DNA of 64,000 nucleotides from Camarhynchus parvulus (GCF_901933205.1 NC_044574.1:19763733-19827732), one strand, 5' to 3'. Positions 24,701-38,849 are shown, numbered from the stretch's first letter. The notes: a model not told the origin generated them from the letters alone. Translations and numbers: made by a program.

Positions 24701-27700
24701 ACGTTGCCCATTTTTTTTCTAGATAGATAGGTCTTTAAACTTTTATATGTTGTTTCCACTGTCTATTAAAATCTGGCTAATATCCATCTGTAGAGAAATT
24801 ATAACATTTCGTGGTTTAGTTCATCTGCAACAGATTTGTTCTTCAGTTTTAAGACCCACAATTTGAGGTAGTGTAGGCAATCATTATGGATGTACGAGCA
24901 TGTTACTCTTCTTCTGGACAAATAAGCATACAAGAAAAAGTAAGGGTACTTCTCAGGGTAATAATGGATCCATTTTTCATGGATCAAAGCAGCAGCTTTT
25001 AAAGAAGTTATTGCTCTTTAACTCCTGCCATAAACTCCTACCTACTGCTGCTACTTTTCCAATCAGCTAATACTGTGAGAATCACAATGAAAAAAATGTA
25101 TTTCGTGATATTTTCTCACAAAGTGATTCTTGATACAATTTCTGATAGAGGACAGGATCACTGGGGATTGTATAATATTAGTACAGTGAGCATCTTTAGC
25201 AGTAACTTTGCAAACCTTTTAATTGCTTTTCTTTTGCATTCTGACAGCCCTCAGCAGTAACATCTGAGAAATTTTGAAAATATAAGCAAAAAAAATTACA
25301 AGCAAAGGCACCAAAGAAATAGTTTTTTGTATCATTTTAGCTAATACAAAGTCAGTTAAAGCAATTTCCTTTAGAGAGAGATTGAGCACTTAAATCCAAT
25401 AATGAAATCATGACATGGTATCCATGAGAGGGACTGAACTTTTTCTATGCTGTTGACATTTTTACTTTGATTTACATCAGTAAATCCACTAGTTTTGTCC
25501 TTTAATAAATTCTTTCTAGTCAACTCCTTCGATACCAACTGCAAGTGGCAAAATAAATTGCAAAGTAGTTGTAGCCTTGTTTAACAAAAATTTTATTCTA
25601 ATTAGAGTTCTCTATCCATCACCTCTATCTCACAGCTTCTTCTCTTTGTTCTGAGCCCTACATAAGATCCACAGGATGAAAAACGGGTAATTTTTAAGTA
25701 AAAGATGTGGATGATTTTTTACATTATTTATATTTTGCTGAACGCAGCTCTGATTCATGTCTGAATACATCCTAATACAATTGCATGCTAATAAACACCT
25801 CATCCTTCTTACTGCAACTGACTTTGGAATGTCTCTGAAGAAACATCTCCTGGGGATGGTCTTTTGCCCAGATCTGATCCTCATTCCCATTCAGTCACTC
25901 AGCACTCTTCCACATTAAAGATAATGAAGAAGGAAAACAAAATCAACATTCTTCAGGAAAACTCCTTTCTTCTTTTTCTTGACACAGAAGTGTAGGAAAA
26001 AAGATTAGATTTATCCTTTTTAGGGATTGTTTTAAAAGGTGTCTAAAGCCCACCTTTGAACTTTGAAAAAAAGTTTGAAATAGGGACTTTGACAGAATTT
26101 TTGAAGGGGAGTAAAAATCTTATGGTTAGAAATAAAGTTCTACATTTTTCTCTAAAAGCTGTCAGCAAGTCAGTGAATTAAACACCACTCCTGCCAGGAA
26201 GAAGATGGGCAATGAGAATTGTCATTGAGTTTGTCATTGACTTACTTTGTTAACTTTGTTGGCAACGGCTGGTGAGATAGGCAGCTAAGAAAGTGGAAAT
26301 AATAAAAAGGTAAACACTTGTTGTCATTTTATCAATGATCTGAATTCAATATATTTCTCAGAAATATGCAGATTTTAATATATAAATATATATATATTAC
26401 TTATACATATCTTTATGCAGGACCATCAGTTGAGGTCATATTCTGACAAGTTCATCTAAAGCAGTGGCTGGTGAGACCTTTCTCTCATGTAAATTAATGT
26501 TGAGTGTAGTCATAGCTACACATCTGCAATCTCTCTGTAGGCAGTAAAGACAGAGAAGCAGTTCTGGAAGTGAAGTCATTCAACCTACCTTGAACCTGTC
26601 TTCACATGGAACTAAGTGCAATGTATTTATCTCTCTCCTCTGGTGAGGAGATCTTAATGATTGGCCTATTCTAGTTATCCAAATTATTTTTTGTCATCTC
26701 TAAGTAAGATGAATCCTATTGTCAGTATAAGTGCAAGAATTGTATATTCACTGCATATATCTGAGGTAAATATACTTTTATCTTCCACAAATACCTCCAT
26801 CTCTCCATTAATGTTGAAGGATCTGCCATGGTTTACTTAGAGTTAACTTTCAGCTCAGTAATTATTACCACTGATAACAAACCACAAAAAAATCTCAACA
26901 AAAATCTGATTTTGCTGACATTGCTGACATTGCTCATTTGACTAACACTATCATTGTATTAAAATTAAAAAGAACAATTTAATTTAAGGATATAAGTCTG
27001 AGTGTTTAAGGGTCAATGCAAGTCCATATCTTGCTAATGTTTTTTAATAAATAATATGTCCTAAAAAAACCCAAACTATCAGATTTTCTCTCCCCGTTGT
27101 TTTGTCCAGTGTTACCTGGGTTTTTGTTTGCATGATTGGTTGGTTTTATTAATTAGGATTTGGGTAGAATCAAGCCAGTTTTGAATGTAGAGGGTTGTAT
27201 GGCATCTCTTTTCAGGACCTGCTGTCTAGAAATGGGTTTGAGATGCTGGTAAATCACTTTCACAATAGTTGTGCTGTTATTAGTTGAAAACTGAGTAAAA
27301 TCTTCTGTCTGTTGTGGTTTTACTCAATTTGATTGAGTGCGGGATTACAAATACAGACTTTATTCATGTCAAAATACATTATGCTTTGATTCAAATGAAG
27401 CTTAATTCTCCATAAAAGACTTTGATCTTGACATGAGACAAATGATTTTTCTTACTGTAAAATAAATTCCATTCTAAAGCACTATGAAATCTAAAATAAA
27501 CAAGCAAACAAAAATTCCAATTTCTTTTCCTATTACTTTGACTAAGCAATAATAGCTAGGGTTGTGTTTAGTCTGTATGAACCAACCTTCTTTCTGATCA
27601 TAACCTTTTGATCATCACATCACCAATGTTGCACCAATGGCACTACCAGTAAATCAATATTTAAATACTTACATATAAACAATAAAGTGTTTTGTCCATG

Positions 27701-30700
27701 GCACAAAAGAAATAAAACATACAGGTTTTTATTTCTAAAGAAATAGCTTTGGCTCTTCAGCAGTGAGTCCTGAGAAAATATTCTGTGCACAATGGTTATT
27801 TAATCCGTCTATATTTTGTACTTAAGGTTAGTTCTCCCTCCAAAACAAGCTAGTCATATAAAAATATTTCCTCTTTTATAATTAATTATCATAGCAGTAA
27901 AAAACCCTGTTTACGTACATCTCCTGGATTAGCTACTACATCATATCGTCTTTCCTAAATGCAGACTTTCTCAAGGTATATTAGAAAGAAAAAGACATTA
28001 GAAAAACATATATTAGATATGTCTAAAGATATATTTCTAAATTCACGTAAAAGCAACTACATTTCAAAAGTACTTTCTATACAAATGGTTGCCACACCTT
28101 AAGGAGTTACTTGGCAAGGAATAGCCAAGGAATTTTTTTCTTTTTTTTAATGTTCATGGTAATTTTACTTTAACAAGAGCGTAACATAATAAGTGTGATG
28201 ATGGCACATTTTTCTGTGTGACAAATTTATTCTGTTTGCATCCATCACCTGCTGATTCTCCCATCACATTTATGGTGCTATTATTGGCAATATGATTTTA
28301 TGTTCCTGATCTCAGTGTCATTTTTTAATCAAATGTGCTCTTTATGAACCACTCCATACTTGTAGTTAAGATTTTAGTGCCCCATTTCCAAAATTAAAAA
28401 AAAACATATCCTGGATCTCCTAGTGAGGAACTGAAGGTTTTCAGATTCAGGTAGCAATCTAAACCTAAACCTACATTTCTGTGGTTCCTCCTGTGTAGAT
28501 TTCTTTTGAAGGATTGTCACTGGTCAACGAGATTCTGAAAACAGGCTTTCTCTTATATTCAAGGAGCTGAAAAATGGATTACTAAAATTTATAAAAATAC
28601 TTTAAAATGGATTTTAAAGTATATTTATTGGGTTCTAATAATTAAAGAAAATTTTAAATTTTCTGTTACTTATGCGTGAAATCTGAACTTATTAATAAAT
28701 TATTTGGGGGGGGTTGGCAAAAAAAAAGACAAAATAATAATTATTTTAAAATTTTATCCTCTGTTTCTCAGGAAGACATAAAAAAGATAAAACTTTTTTG
28801 TTTAAAATTTCTTTATTAAATTTCAGCATTACACTATTTATATAAAATGATGGAAATCAAAATATTGTGAGATGAGAGACACTGGATGAAGATTACTGCA
28901 AGGTATAAATCCACATTGCAAACACCGTGTCAGCGATATCAGAAGAAAGAATACTTGCAATGTGGTCTAAGTAATCCACAGATTTATTTCTTCATATGAG
29001 ATCTAAAAAAAAATAGCTTCTCTTCAAATCAACATATAAGACCTTAAATTTTTTTTTTATCAGCTTTAACTTCAATTAATACCTGAACAAAAGGTATTAG
29101 TTGGTAGGGTCTGTAATTTAGAGCTGGAGCATACGCAGTAGTATTTATACCACAGTTTTGGTTTGCTTTACTGTTTTTATCAATATTTTGTTTTCTTGCT
29201 GATCACTTTCCTTCCTCCCCCCAGAAGTAGGAAGTGAATGAACAATCACAAGAATCTCTCAGTCTCTGTAGACAATTAAAAACAAAATGCCAAATGAATT
29301 TTACAGCAAAATATACCTGCTTAGGCTCTGAATTGTAAAAAACCCCTGCCAAAATGTCTTTGCAGTTGTTTTATTTGTGTAATATGAAAGAACTTCAAAA
29401 CTTTTTGAACTAAATTTTCCAAGGCATGAATATTGTAAAATAAAAGCAATTTTTTATATTTTTTCCTTCTTTTTTTTTAACATGAATTGACTGATTGATC
29501 AATATCTAGTTTGAGGATTATTTTATAGACCACATGTGTACTTAACTGCAAGTGTTATGACTTCCCGAGAGAAAACATAAATCTCAAAATGGAGCAGTAC
29601 AGAGCCAGTTTCTGAAGAAATATAAACCAATCTCTACTCTGCTCTTAATATCCCCACTGAGAGCCATTCTTTATATACTGCTTAGCTTGCCTCTTTGCTA
29701 CAGCTACATTATATTTCTGTTTAGTTAGTGCACAATATTTTATTTTCTTAATACAGAAACTAATGAACAGTTGAGGATGATAAAACTGGACATATGCCAA
29801 AGAGAGTCTCAGGAGAAATAAAAGAAGTAAAAGATCAATAAATACCTCAATTAAACATCATAACTCTGTCCCAGTCTACATTCCTCTCCCCAGAGTAACA
29901 AGTCCAAAGTCAGAATGCATACACAGATTAGTTTGAACACTGTGTCTGGCTTATAAGCAGATGTGAAGGGTCGCTCAGCCTCAAATCCTCAAACATTCCT
30001 CTATTTGGTTACTAAAAATATCATCAAGGTATTATTTCTACGACTCTTGCTTCAATGACAGAAAAGTTAGTTGTTTCTTTTCTGAAGTGTCTTCTACACA
30101 TTCCCTTCTATGCAACCCATGACTGAAAGTGCATATCTATACCTATGATTAGTATGTCTGGAGGCACAACTTACCTAAGGATATACAGAAGTTAATTAAT
30201 CATTGAAACTGTAGACAAATCTTGAGTTTCCTCAGTGGCAAATGTGGGTTTTAATTAGTATTTTATTACCTTGCTTGTAAAGGAATAAAGAGAATGAAAA
30301 TACTAAATAATGCAAATTTAATATACCACAGAGCATATATGGTATTGCTGCAGTTCAGAGAAGACTATAAACAGTTCATGAATTTTTAAATTTTTTTCTG
30401 TGTTTGTTAAGCTGTCAGGTAGAAGGTATGATGGATTAGGTCCATAAATTCAACTGACCTTGATAGGAATTAAAACTCCCTTCCTGAATTTTGAAACCAA
30501 CATAAGACAGTTGGAAGAATTCATATCATATTACCATTCTATGCAGCAGCTTAAAGGCATTTCTGAATATGTGCTACTTCTTTCACAATTGATAGCTCCA
30601 AAGGAGAGATATCACAGTTCCCAAACAGAAATATACATAAATATATTTACTTTTTCCCCAAAAGATATAGAAGGTCTTGTAACAAATAGTACTAATAAGC

Positions 30701-33231
30701 TCTGCAACTCTTGCGTCACTTACAAGCTGTAGTAAAGCCTAGACCTCTTTCATAATATTTAAAATCATAATCAGGCAGAAAGTTGTAACATATTCTAAAA
30801 GGCAATCCTGTGATTTCCATGAGAGCAGAGGCAGAAAATATTTAATGTCATCCTAGTGTAGATGGCACTGAAATACAGAAAGATGCAGTAGTGGTGGAAT
30901 GGCAATAGGCAATTATAAATAATCCATATGATAAAAAAATAATTTATTCAAAACAAAATTTTATATATTGCAACTGAAGTGTTACAGCTAACAGATGGCT
31001 ATGACAAAGATTTAAGCTGCTGCCTTTTAGATGAGCTATAGACCAGAAATGCCAAGATACAAAATGTGTGATAATCTCCCCCTAAAGTAACAAATCTATT
31101 TACCAGTCTTTCCAAGTTGTTCACATCAAGCAAGGATGTCAACCTGGCAATATTTTGTAGATAATAAGAAATATTCCATTTACAGATGGAAAAAAAAATT
31201 TTCATTAGCAAAGACGAGCACAATATAGGTAGACCTAGTTAGACAGCAGAGGTTTGAAGGTGGAAGCAAGCAAACTCTAATTTAATTTCAGATGATTTTT
31301 TGTGTAATTGTTAAATTTTCAATCAGTGTCATAACAATAATTGGAGCCTAGCTAAATAACTTTGGACACATCATAGACAAATAATCATGCTGATTTAGCA
31401 ATTTAACAATAATGTCATCTGTACAGTCACAAAAAGCAGAGAATACCATTAAAAAAATTCATAGGCAGCACTTCAGCAGGAAGGACTGTTTCTAGAATTT
31501 CCCATTCCTCTTCCGTTAATACACTCTAATATCTAGGTTAAACTTTATGGAAAGATTCTTTTCTCTTTTAAGGTATGTAATATTTCAAATCTAAAATGGC
31601 TACAATTTCAAGACATTTTAAATAATCTATTTATTTTAAGTAATAAAATACACATAACTTTTCCTCTTCTGAGCATCAGGCATTAAATACTCTTTAAGCA
31701 CATTATCATTTTACATTGTTGTGTATCTGTTAGGATTTTCCTTTTAATGCTTAGATATATTATGAGATACATTCAGTATTTCAGGAACAAGCCCACATTG
31801 AGTGGAGTTGCATCAGGATGCTCAGCTGTGACAGTACTTGGATACTGAGGCGACACATTAATGCTTAGAAATGTAACATAGGAAAATGTCAGAAAAAGTG
31901 TTCTAACTAGTATTTATGGAGCCTTTGAGAAGGGTGATACATTATTTCCTTCACGTTGCATGTATTCCTACAGTTTTGGGGCTTTTTCTCCTAATAATCT
32001 GGTTAACCAGTCTGTTGCAAAAGACCTTTAGTGTGCCATCATTTTCAGGTTAGGATCTTTTCCATTTGAGCTCCTTTAAGTCTTTTGACAATTGTATGGG
32101 ACATAGATATTTTAAGATCTATGTTGATGTGAGAGTGAAAAACCACAGAGATAAAATTCTGTAGAAAATGTTCCTATGATGCCAGTGTTGAATTGCATAC
32201 AGAACTTTATTGTGTTTCTACTCTACAGGTCATAGATACAAATTAATATTCTGAAGCTAAAAGAACTTAAATGTTTTGAGTACTAACATCATATATGGAG
32301 GTAATGCCATGTGTCACACAGACACACCATGAATTAAATTGATAGCTGGAATTTGTCTGGTCTCATTTTTTTGAAAACTCATTTTCAGTATGTGGTACCT
32401 AGCAATCTGCCTGATTCCATTGAATCTATTCATTACACATGGTTTATTTTCTAATGGTGTCTATTCAATCACAATCTGTATCTCTGAAATGCTTTACATT
32501 CCTCAGGACAAATGAGATTTAGTGCCTGTAAAACATATTTCTTTACTCACTTAGTCAAAGCTGTCTCTGTTTAGCTGAAGGTTTCTTTCCTACCTCTCTT
32601 TCCATCACAGCCTCACCCCTTAAGCGGTGGAAGTCCATCAGCCTAATTATTTTCTACAGCATATCTCTGCTTTCCATTATTTTATGTGTTCTTACTGATT
32701 TTCTTTTTACAGTGTAGCATGTTCAAGACCTTCCTGCTGCTTGTTAAGTGAGAAATACATTTGTGTAATACCTAGTAAGGTTAACTTAAGGAGGTAGAAA
32801 ATAAATAAGTAAATAACATTTATTTTATGTTTGACTAGTATCAGAACTAATTATTCAGCGCAGTTCATCTCTATATCCATTTTGGTTATTACGAGTTATA
32901 CAGCACTGTAGTAGTGCCAACCCTCTTTCTAAATTACATCTAAACACATACAAATATTACTCTTCTTAGTAGAGGATCCTAACAGTTTTATTTTATCCAT
33001 TACTATCCAGTTTTTATATTTATTTCTAAGGGAATTTTTTTTTCTTAGCTAAAAAAAGAAAAAAGAGAAAAAATAGGGGTGCCCTTTTTGTTCAAGATCC
33101 AGTTGCAATTTTTTTTCACGTACACTTCCATTGGTGTACCTGAGAGCTGCAGAACAGCTTGCAAGGAAGATTATGAACCTGCCACTTTTTACATTGATCA
33201 CAGAATGGCATTTATGTTTGAAGGTCCCTCT
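18753..33231. other. About 14 kb without recognisable repeats or genes
   Basis: This is a long, AT-rich block in which I recognise neither CR1 nor LTR sequence. ORFs are short (the longest about 103 codons at 21715-22026, minus) and unlike any family I know. Local simple sequence includes a TA-rich run near 26375-26397 and a short tandem of 'ttgctgaca' units at 26912-26929. A G7 run lies near 28705. The part at about 20690-20960 looks like a conserved non-coding element. Old repeats too diverged to see by eye may be present. Confidence 0.5.
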
Positions 33232-33519
33232 GTGTTGTCTTATATATCAAGAGTTCTCTTATCATTATGGTGCAAGGATTCCATACCCTCAGAGTTTCAT
33301 GTCTCCTCTAAGCACTGACTGTTCCTGATCCTTGCAGTAGTCATCTGCTTCCAGATCCCCCAATCCACTCTTTTATACCACTGTTCTTATTGGCTACAGG
33401 TTTGGCCTGTTAAGATCAGGCTTGCTCCTAATCTTTAGTAATTGGTCCAGCTGCAACTCTTTAGGGGATATGATTACATTCTATACCACCTTCATTTACC
33501 CATACTGTATCCCCCTACA
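33232..33519 (-). mobile_element. ERV LTR fragment, antisense (copy B)
   Basis: The reverse complement of this interval aligns with the LTR at 16152. It starts with TGTAGGGGGATA (complement of 33508-33519), then carries the 'agagttgcagctgg' block, 'attaggagcaagcctgat', the CCAAT and TATA boxes, the 'gtcagtgcttagaggag' block and 'ggtatggaatccttgca'. The copies differ at many sites and by indels, so both are old. The left edge is uncertain. No target-site duplication was found. Immediately to the right lies antisense CR1 sequence, so the LTR may have landed in or beside an older CR1. Confidence 0.72.
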
Positions 33520-33525
33520 TTTCTG

Positions 33526-34270
33526 GACAGCGCCTAGTTCGACCTTATGCTCAAAGCAGTGCTGATTTGAAAATAAGATCAGGTTGCTTATGGTCATATC
33601 CATTGGAGTTTTGAAAATCTCTCAGAGGAAGGTTCTCCAGCTTCTTTGGACAGCCTGCATCACCATGACTCTGAAGTGCTTTTTCCTTCAATCAGGGCTT
33701 CCCTTGCTGCAGCTGTTACCATTATCCCTTGTCCTTTTGCCATGCACTTAAGTGTCTGGTTCCAGCTTTTTGGACCGCTATAATTAGTTCATCCACCTTT
33801 AATTTTACCTTTGTAGGATAAAAAATCAGCTCCTTCGGCTTCTTCCCACGTTACATGTGATCCAGACAAACTTAATAGCACTCCACTGGACTGCAGTTTG
33901 TTTATATGTTTTCTACTGGGAGCCACAAAACTGGACAGTGCTTCAGATTTGACCTCATGAATGGTGAGTGAAAGGAATAAGCATTTCACTTCAGCTGTTG
34001 TTTATGCTCTTGTTAACAGCCCAGTAGGCAATTATCTTAAGCACGCATTGCTGACTTTTTCAGTTTCTAGTCTACCAGGACTCATAGGTCCTTTTCTGAA
34101 GAGCTATTTCCTTAGCCATTCTGCAGCCTGCATTAGCGCAGAAAGTTGTTCTGTCTCAGATGCAAGATTTTCACATGTCTGCTAAATCCATGAGGAACCT
34201 GTAGATTCATTCCCCCATCTTATTGAGATTCTTCTATGCGACAATCTTGACCGTCCACGTATTAATGATT
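33526..34270 (-). mobile_element. Antisense CR1 LINE, RT C-terminal region
   Basis: The minus strand corresponds to the part of CR1 ORF2 after the reverse transcriptase core, down toward the 3' end. Plus-strand landmarks are the antisense form of the 'ccaggtccttttctgcagag' motif ('aggtccttttctgaagagct' near 34087) and 'atccatgaggaacctgtaga' near 34187, which is antisense to the stretch encoding an 'NLMKFNKGKC'-like peptide. Near 33900 lies 'ttttctactgggagccacaaaactggacag'. The 3' end is at the left. The copy is heavily decayed with no usable frame. The right boundary is uncertain. Confidence 0.78.
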
Positions 34271-35009
34271 CACCTCTACTGGTTGGGCTAAGTGGGCATT
34301 CTGACCCATGAACCAAATGCTCAAAGCAGAAGTGAATACATATGGTAAAAATTCTCTTTTTTTTCTAGGTTTTAAAGAACAGAATCTTCATCTATTATCG
34401 CTAGATTAGTTTTTTGTACATTTCCAACACTTCAAGTATACACCCTATACTCGCTGTTGAAGTCCTGGACAGGAATGTACCTATCAACTCCTTGGTTTGA
34501 GAAGACTTCCTAAATCCTAAAAGATGATCCTGATAATAAAGCAACTGTACTTTCTTTATCTAAGCAGAAGTGCTCCTTGCAACACTGTTAGAGATAATGC
34601 CCAGTGAGGGAACATCTGTCATACTGACCATGTAACATCCAAGTGACCGCAAGTCAATCTCTCCATCTATTAGTTTTTAGCACAGCAACTTAATTCTCTT
34701 CGTAACCAAAAAAAGGAACCAGCAAACATTCCCTTAGCATTATGGATCAGATTCTATCTTGGCTATGCATTTGTAGCTACTATTTTCTCAACATAATATT
34801 ACCATGCGTAGCTGGTCTTGGGAGTGTGCTGGCCCTATCCATACTTGCTTAGTACTGTATCTTATGGAAAGGTATCATATGAACCACGAGTAAGTATTTT
34901 TCCTAGTTTAAAAAATTATTTTCACTAAAGTTAACAAATATGCTGAATCATTTCATAACCATAGGACTACCCTCCACATTCTGAAATTAAAAAATATCTG
35001 ACCTAGAGC
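34271..35009. other. Spacer between opposed CR1 fragments
   Basis: This is moderately AT-rich sequence with no gene. Parts may be more decayed CR1 continuing from the left neighbour, but I cannot align them by eye. Confidence 0.4.
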
Positions 35010-36105
35010 TTATGAATCAGGATTAAAACAAGGGCAGGGGCAGACAACATTATTGTCAAAGTCTGCTACTGGTCATCTGACCAGGAAGACCATGTGGATG
35101 AGGCCCTCTATAAACAGACCAGAGTAGTCTCCTGTTCACAAGGCCTGGTTCTCATAAGGGACTTCAAGCACACTGGTATCTCTTGAAAGGATGGCTTCAA
35201 ACCAAAGAAAGACATACACACTTCAGGAGGTTCCTGGAATGCTGTGATGAAAACGTCTTTCTCTGAGTGACAGGGAATCCAACAAGGAGGGGTTGTATGC
35301 CAGGCCTGGCTCTCAGCAGCATGGAGAGACTGGTGGGGAATGTGAAGCTCAAGAATGACTCGGTCACCATGAAATGGTGGTGTTCAAGATCCTTATGGCA
35401 GTGAGGAGAGCACACAGCAAGCTCACTGTGGATTTCAGGAGAGCAGAATTTGGGCTCTTCTGTTTGGTAGTGTACCATGGGATAGAGTCCTGGAGGGAAC
35501 AGGGGCCCAATAAATCTGATTAATATTCAAGGATCACCTCCTAGGAACTCATGAGCGATGTGTCCCATCAAAGAGAAGTTGAGCACAAAAAGATGGCTGC
35601 ATGGGAGATCACACAGCTCCTGGAAAAACGTAGCACAAAAAGGAAGCTACAGAGATTGGAAACAAGTGCAAACAGCCTGGAGGAATACAGAGAGATTTTC
35701 CAAGTAGACGGGAAAGCTAAAACCCTGGGGGAATCAAACCTGGCCATGGACATCAAGAGGAACAAGAAAAGCTTCTATTGGTGTCAGTGATAAAAGGAAG
35801 ACTTGAGGAAATGCAGGCCCTCTCAGGAAAGAAATAAGAGACCTGGTTATCCAGGGTATGGAGAAGGCTCAGGTACTGAATTACTTTTTTCCTTCACTCT
35901 TCATTGGCAATTGCTCCAGCCACACCACCCAAGTCACAGAAGGCAAAGGCAGAGACTGGGGGAAAGAAGAATCACCCACTGTAAGAGAAAATCAGATTTG
36001 AGGCCATGAGCCTGAAAGTGTACAAGCTCATGGGACCTGACAAGCTGCATCTGTGGGTTTTGAGGGAACTTGTGAAAGAGCTAGCTAACTTCTGAAACAT
36101 GCAGC
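35010..36105 (+). pseudogene. Decayed CR1 ORF2: endonuclease end to RT start
   Basis: The segment covers the internal part of CR1 ORF2 in sense orientation, which is rarer than 3' tails because most copies are 5'-truncated. In order I see an endonuclease stretch near 35040-35180 and the EN-RT linker ('DFRRAEFGLF' near 35430-35460, then 'YHGIESW'). Next comes the conserved 'NLAMDIKRNKKSFYW' word (frame at 35551-35790), then the '[13 protein letters not shown]' and '[13 protein letters not shown]' words near 35860-35960, and finally 'LMGPDKLHLWVLREL' at about 36030-36070, just before the RT core. Reading it requires several frame changes and passes stops, so it is a pseudogene. The endonuclease GDFN motif reads RDFK here, losing a catalytic residue. 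Confidence 0.9.
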
Positions 36106-38832
36106 TTTTACAACTATCATTCCCTGTCTGAAATTCATAACAATTTTCTTAATTAATGATTACTATTACATCTCTATTTTCAATAAGTATATTTAGCATA
36201 TTTTAAATGAGAAAATGAAATAATATTTTGAATATAATAAAATATGTTATTATTTTTTCAAATGCTCTGTATGTTAAATTGTTTTATAATTTAAATTCTA
36301 GATTGCTAGAATTATAAATAAATGTGTGAATGATCCTATTTATCCAAACCATGGGCAGAGTCTTCAAGACATGAAAGTATTAAATTCATGTTCTCCTAAC
36401 CTAAGAGCAATATATTAAAATCTTCCGATTTTACACTTTATTTTTTTTGCTGAGGTTAGAAAGTTCAGCACAACCCATCAAATGAAAGGGGAAAGTGATT
36501 TTTAAACTAAGATGTTAAAAAATTTCTCTATCAGACACATATTATAAAATATCTAAGCATTTTGGGGCAAAACCACTGCATCTGATGGAAAAGGCAGAGT
36601 CAAAAAGTCAAACCAGGCAGACATAAACAGCTAAGCTTAATTTAACACCATATGTGAGCTGAGAAATACTGACATGTCATGAAAAGAAAATGCCTGAGGA
36701 AGTCTCTTTGAATAGAAGTCACTTTACTTCCCAGTAGTGACTCACCCACTAGAGTTTCATAAGGTTTTTACTTCATTATCTCCACTGTGAAGGATTTTAA
36801 AAAAGATTGTTGGTCTTAATATACTAGGTGCCTAGTATAGTAGAATTTCTAATTTATGAAGACTCTAGATTCTGAATTCTTCAGTGCATGACTCATAAAA
36901 TGAACTCCAGTGAAATCCTCATCCTCCTTTTTTGTAGGTAAAGTGAAATCAAAATATATTTTTTTCAAAATATGACTTGTCATACTCTACTGGAAGTTTT
37001 CTGTGCTTACTATTCTTTGCAATTCCCATATGAAAATGGGCAGAAATGGTCAAAAAGACAAAGACACTCTAGAAGAGCATCTTCACTACTTACAGGCATG
37101 CATAGTATTAGCTGGTTCTTATGCCTCTTTTCCTTAAAATTCTTTTGAGGAAGACAGAGGTATGTTGCTATGATACTTATGCTGTGATAATTTCTAAATT
37201 GTGCTTTTACTTTAAATCTTATAATATCCAAGATCCTGACTTTTGAATATTTTTTTTAAAGTTTTGCTATTATCAAGAGAGGAAAATATGAGAATAAAAC
37301 TTGCAAATTACCAATGTGTCCTCTTTTTTTCATTCCTTCTTGGCAAGACTGATGCCTCCCCAAAGTTACTAGAAAACAACTTCCAGAAAGTATTCTGTGT
37401 AGCTTTACCTCTACAATGCTGTTCACTGCAGAATTTCCTGATAGCTATTCTACTTCTAATATATATATATTTTTTTCCCCAAAGTGAAAAATTCTGGATC
37501 TTTGGTGCAGTTCAAGCCATATATTATCTCAATTAAGAAACACTTTTTCTTGAAAATACTTTAAAAAAATACGTGTTTATATATTTAATGTATATTATTT
37601 GTATATTTTATATATTTATATAGTTATATTTTTATTTTAATAGTTGTCTGTATATTTAAATTCTATTCACTAGATTACTGTTATTTGCTTTGCAGAAGTC
37701 AGATAACCATATGATTAAATATCTATTCCAGTGTGATCTACAGTAAAGGACTTTGCTTGACAAGGCTTAACCAAAGAAAGGGACATAAAACTAGAATGTT
37801 CAAAGATATGCTGGAGAGTAAAAGTTAATTATCTATCTTAAAAGAAAAATATTTTCAACATAAAAGCTTGGAGAAATCAATGAAAATATCCTCATAAATT
37901 GATGTTTTCATTAAGTATTATGAATATCATGTAACTCTTTCTACAGTGTTGTTTTAAAACGAAAATGGGGAGTAATTTAAGGGAATAAATATTTGCAATC
38001 AACATGTCAACAAACAATTATTATAGCAGATTTCTGATAAGAAAGAAATATAAATTTGTTTTTTATTAAGATTTTGAGGAATAAATAAACACTATTATAG
38101 TGATTTTTTGTCTGTTTTGTCCTTTTTTTATTAATTCCTTCATTTTCAAAATAATCCTTACCACATCCTAATATACACATTTCTCTTTCCAACCACTTCT
38201 GACTATTTGTAAAACATCATCTATTTGTTAGTTTCTTCACATAAATAGCGAAACTTTATTTATTTTTCAGTCCCTTACATATTCAACATCAATTTTGCAA
38301 AAGATTCTGCTCAAAACTAAAATAACCCCACCAAATGTTATCATTTTTACATGCTAAATTTAAATGTATTCCTTCCTATTATATTTTGTAGAGGATGGCA
38401 AATTATCAGTGAAGAAGTAAAACTTGTAGAGAAAAAAAACATGTAGGATGTTTCAGGTTTTAGTGTTCTAGAGTTATCACTAATCACATACCAGCAGAAA
38501 AATATTCAGCAGTCAGTACCGGAGAAATATATCTGAGCGATGGGTAATGATATTTATTTATCGACTCATATTCTACTACATTTGTAGAAAACTAACTTCT
38601 GTTACCTGTTTGCTCCAGTTTGCTGCAAACCTCAAAATATTAGGCAATAAATTTTAACCAACAAACATGCTTGATTCTGCTTCTGCATCATGTAGAATGT
38701 GCGTACAAAGAAACCAAAATGTAACAGAGATTGCTTAAAGACTGATATAAGAGAGATATTTTGGGGTTTTTCTTCTTTTTTGTGTTGGTTTGGTTTTTGC
38801 AAAAATGGAGGCTTACTAGGAAAAATCAAAAG

Positions 38833-38849
38833 TTTTTTTTTTTTTTTTT
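38833..38849 (+). repeat. Poly-T run (17 T)
   Basis: Seventeen consecutive T residues lie in a T-rich context. It could be the reversed A-tail of a decayed retrocopy, but no processed gene or SINE body is recognisable to its left or right. Confidence 0.9.
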
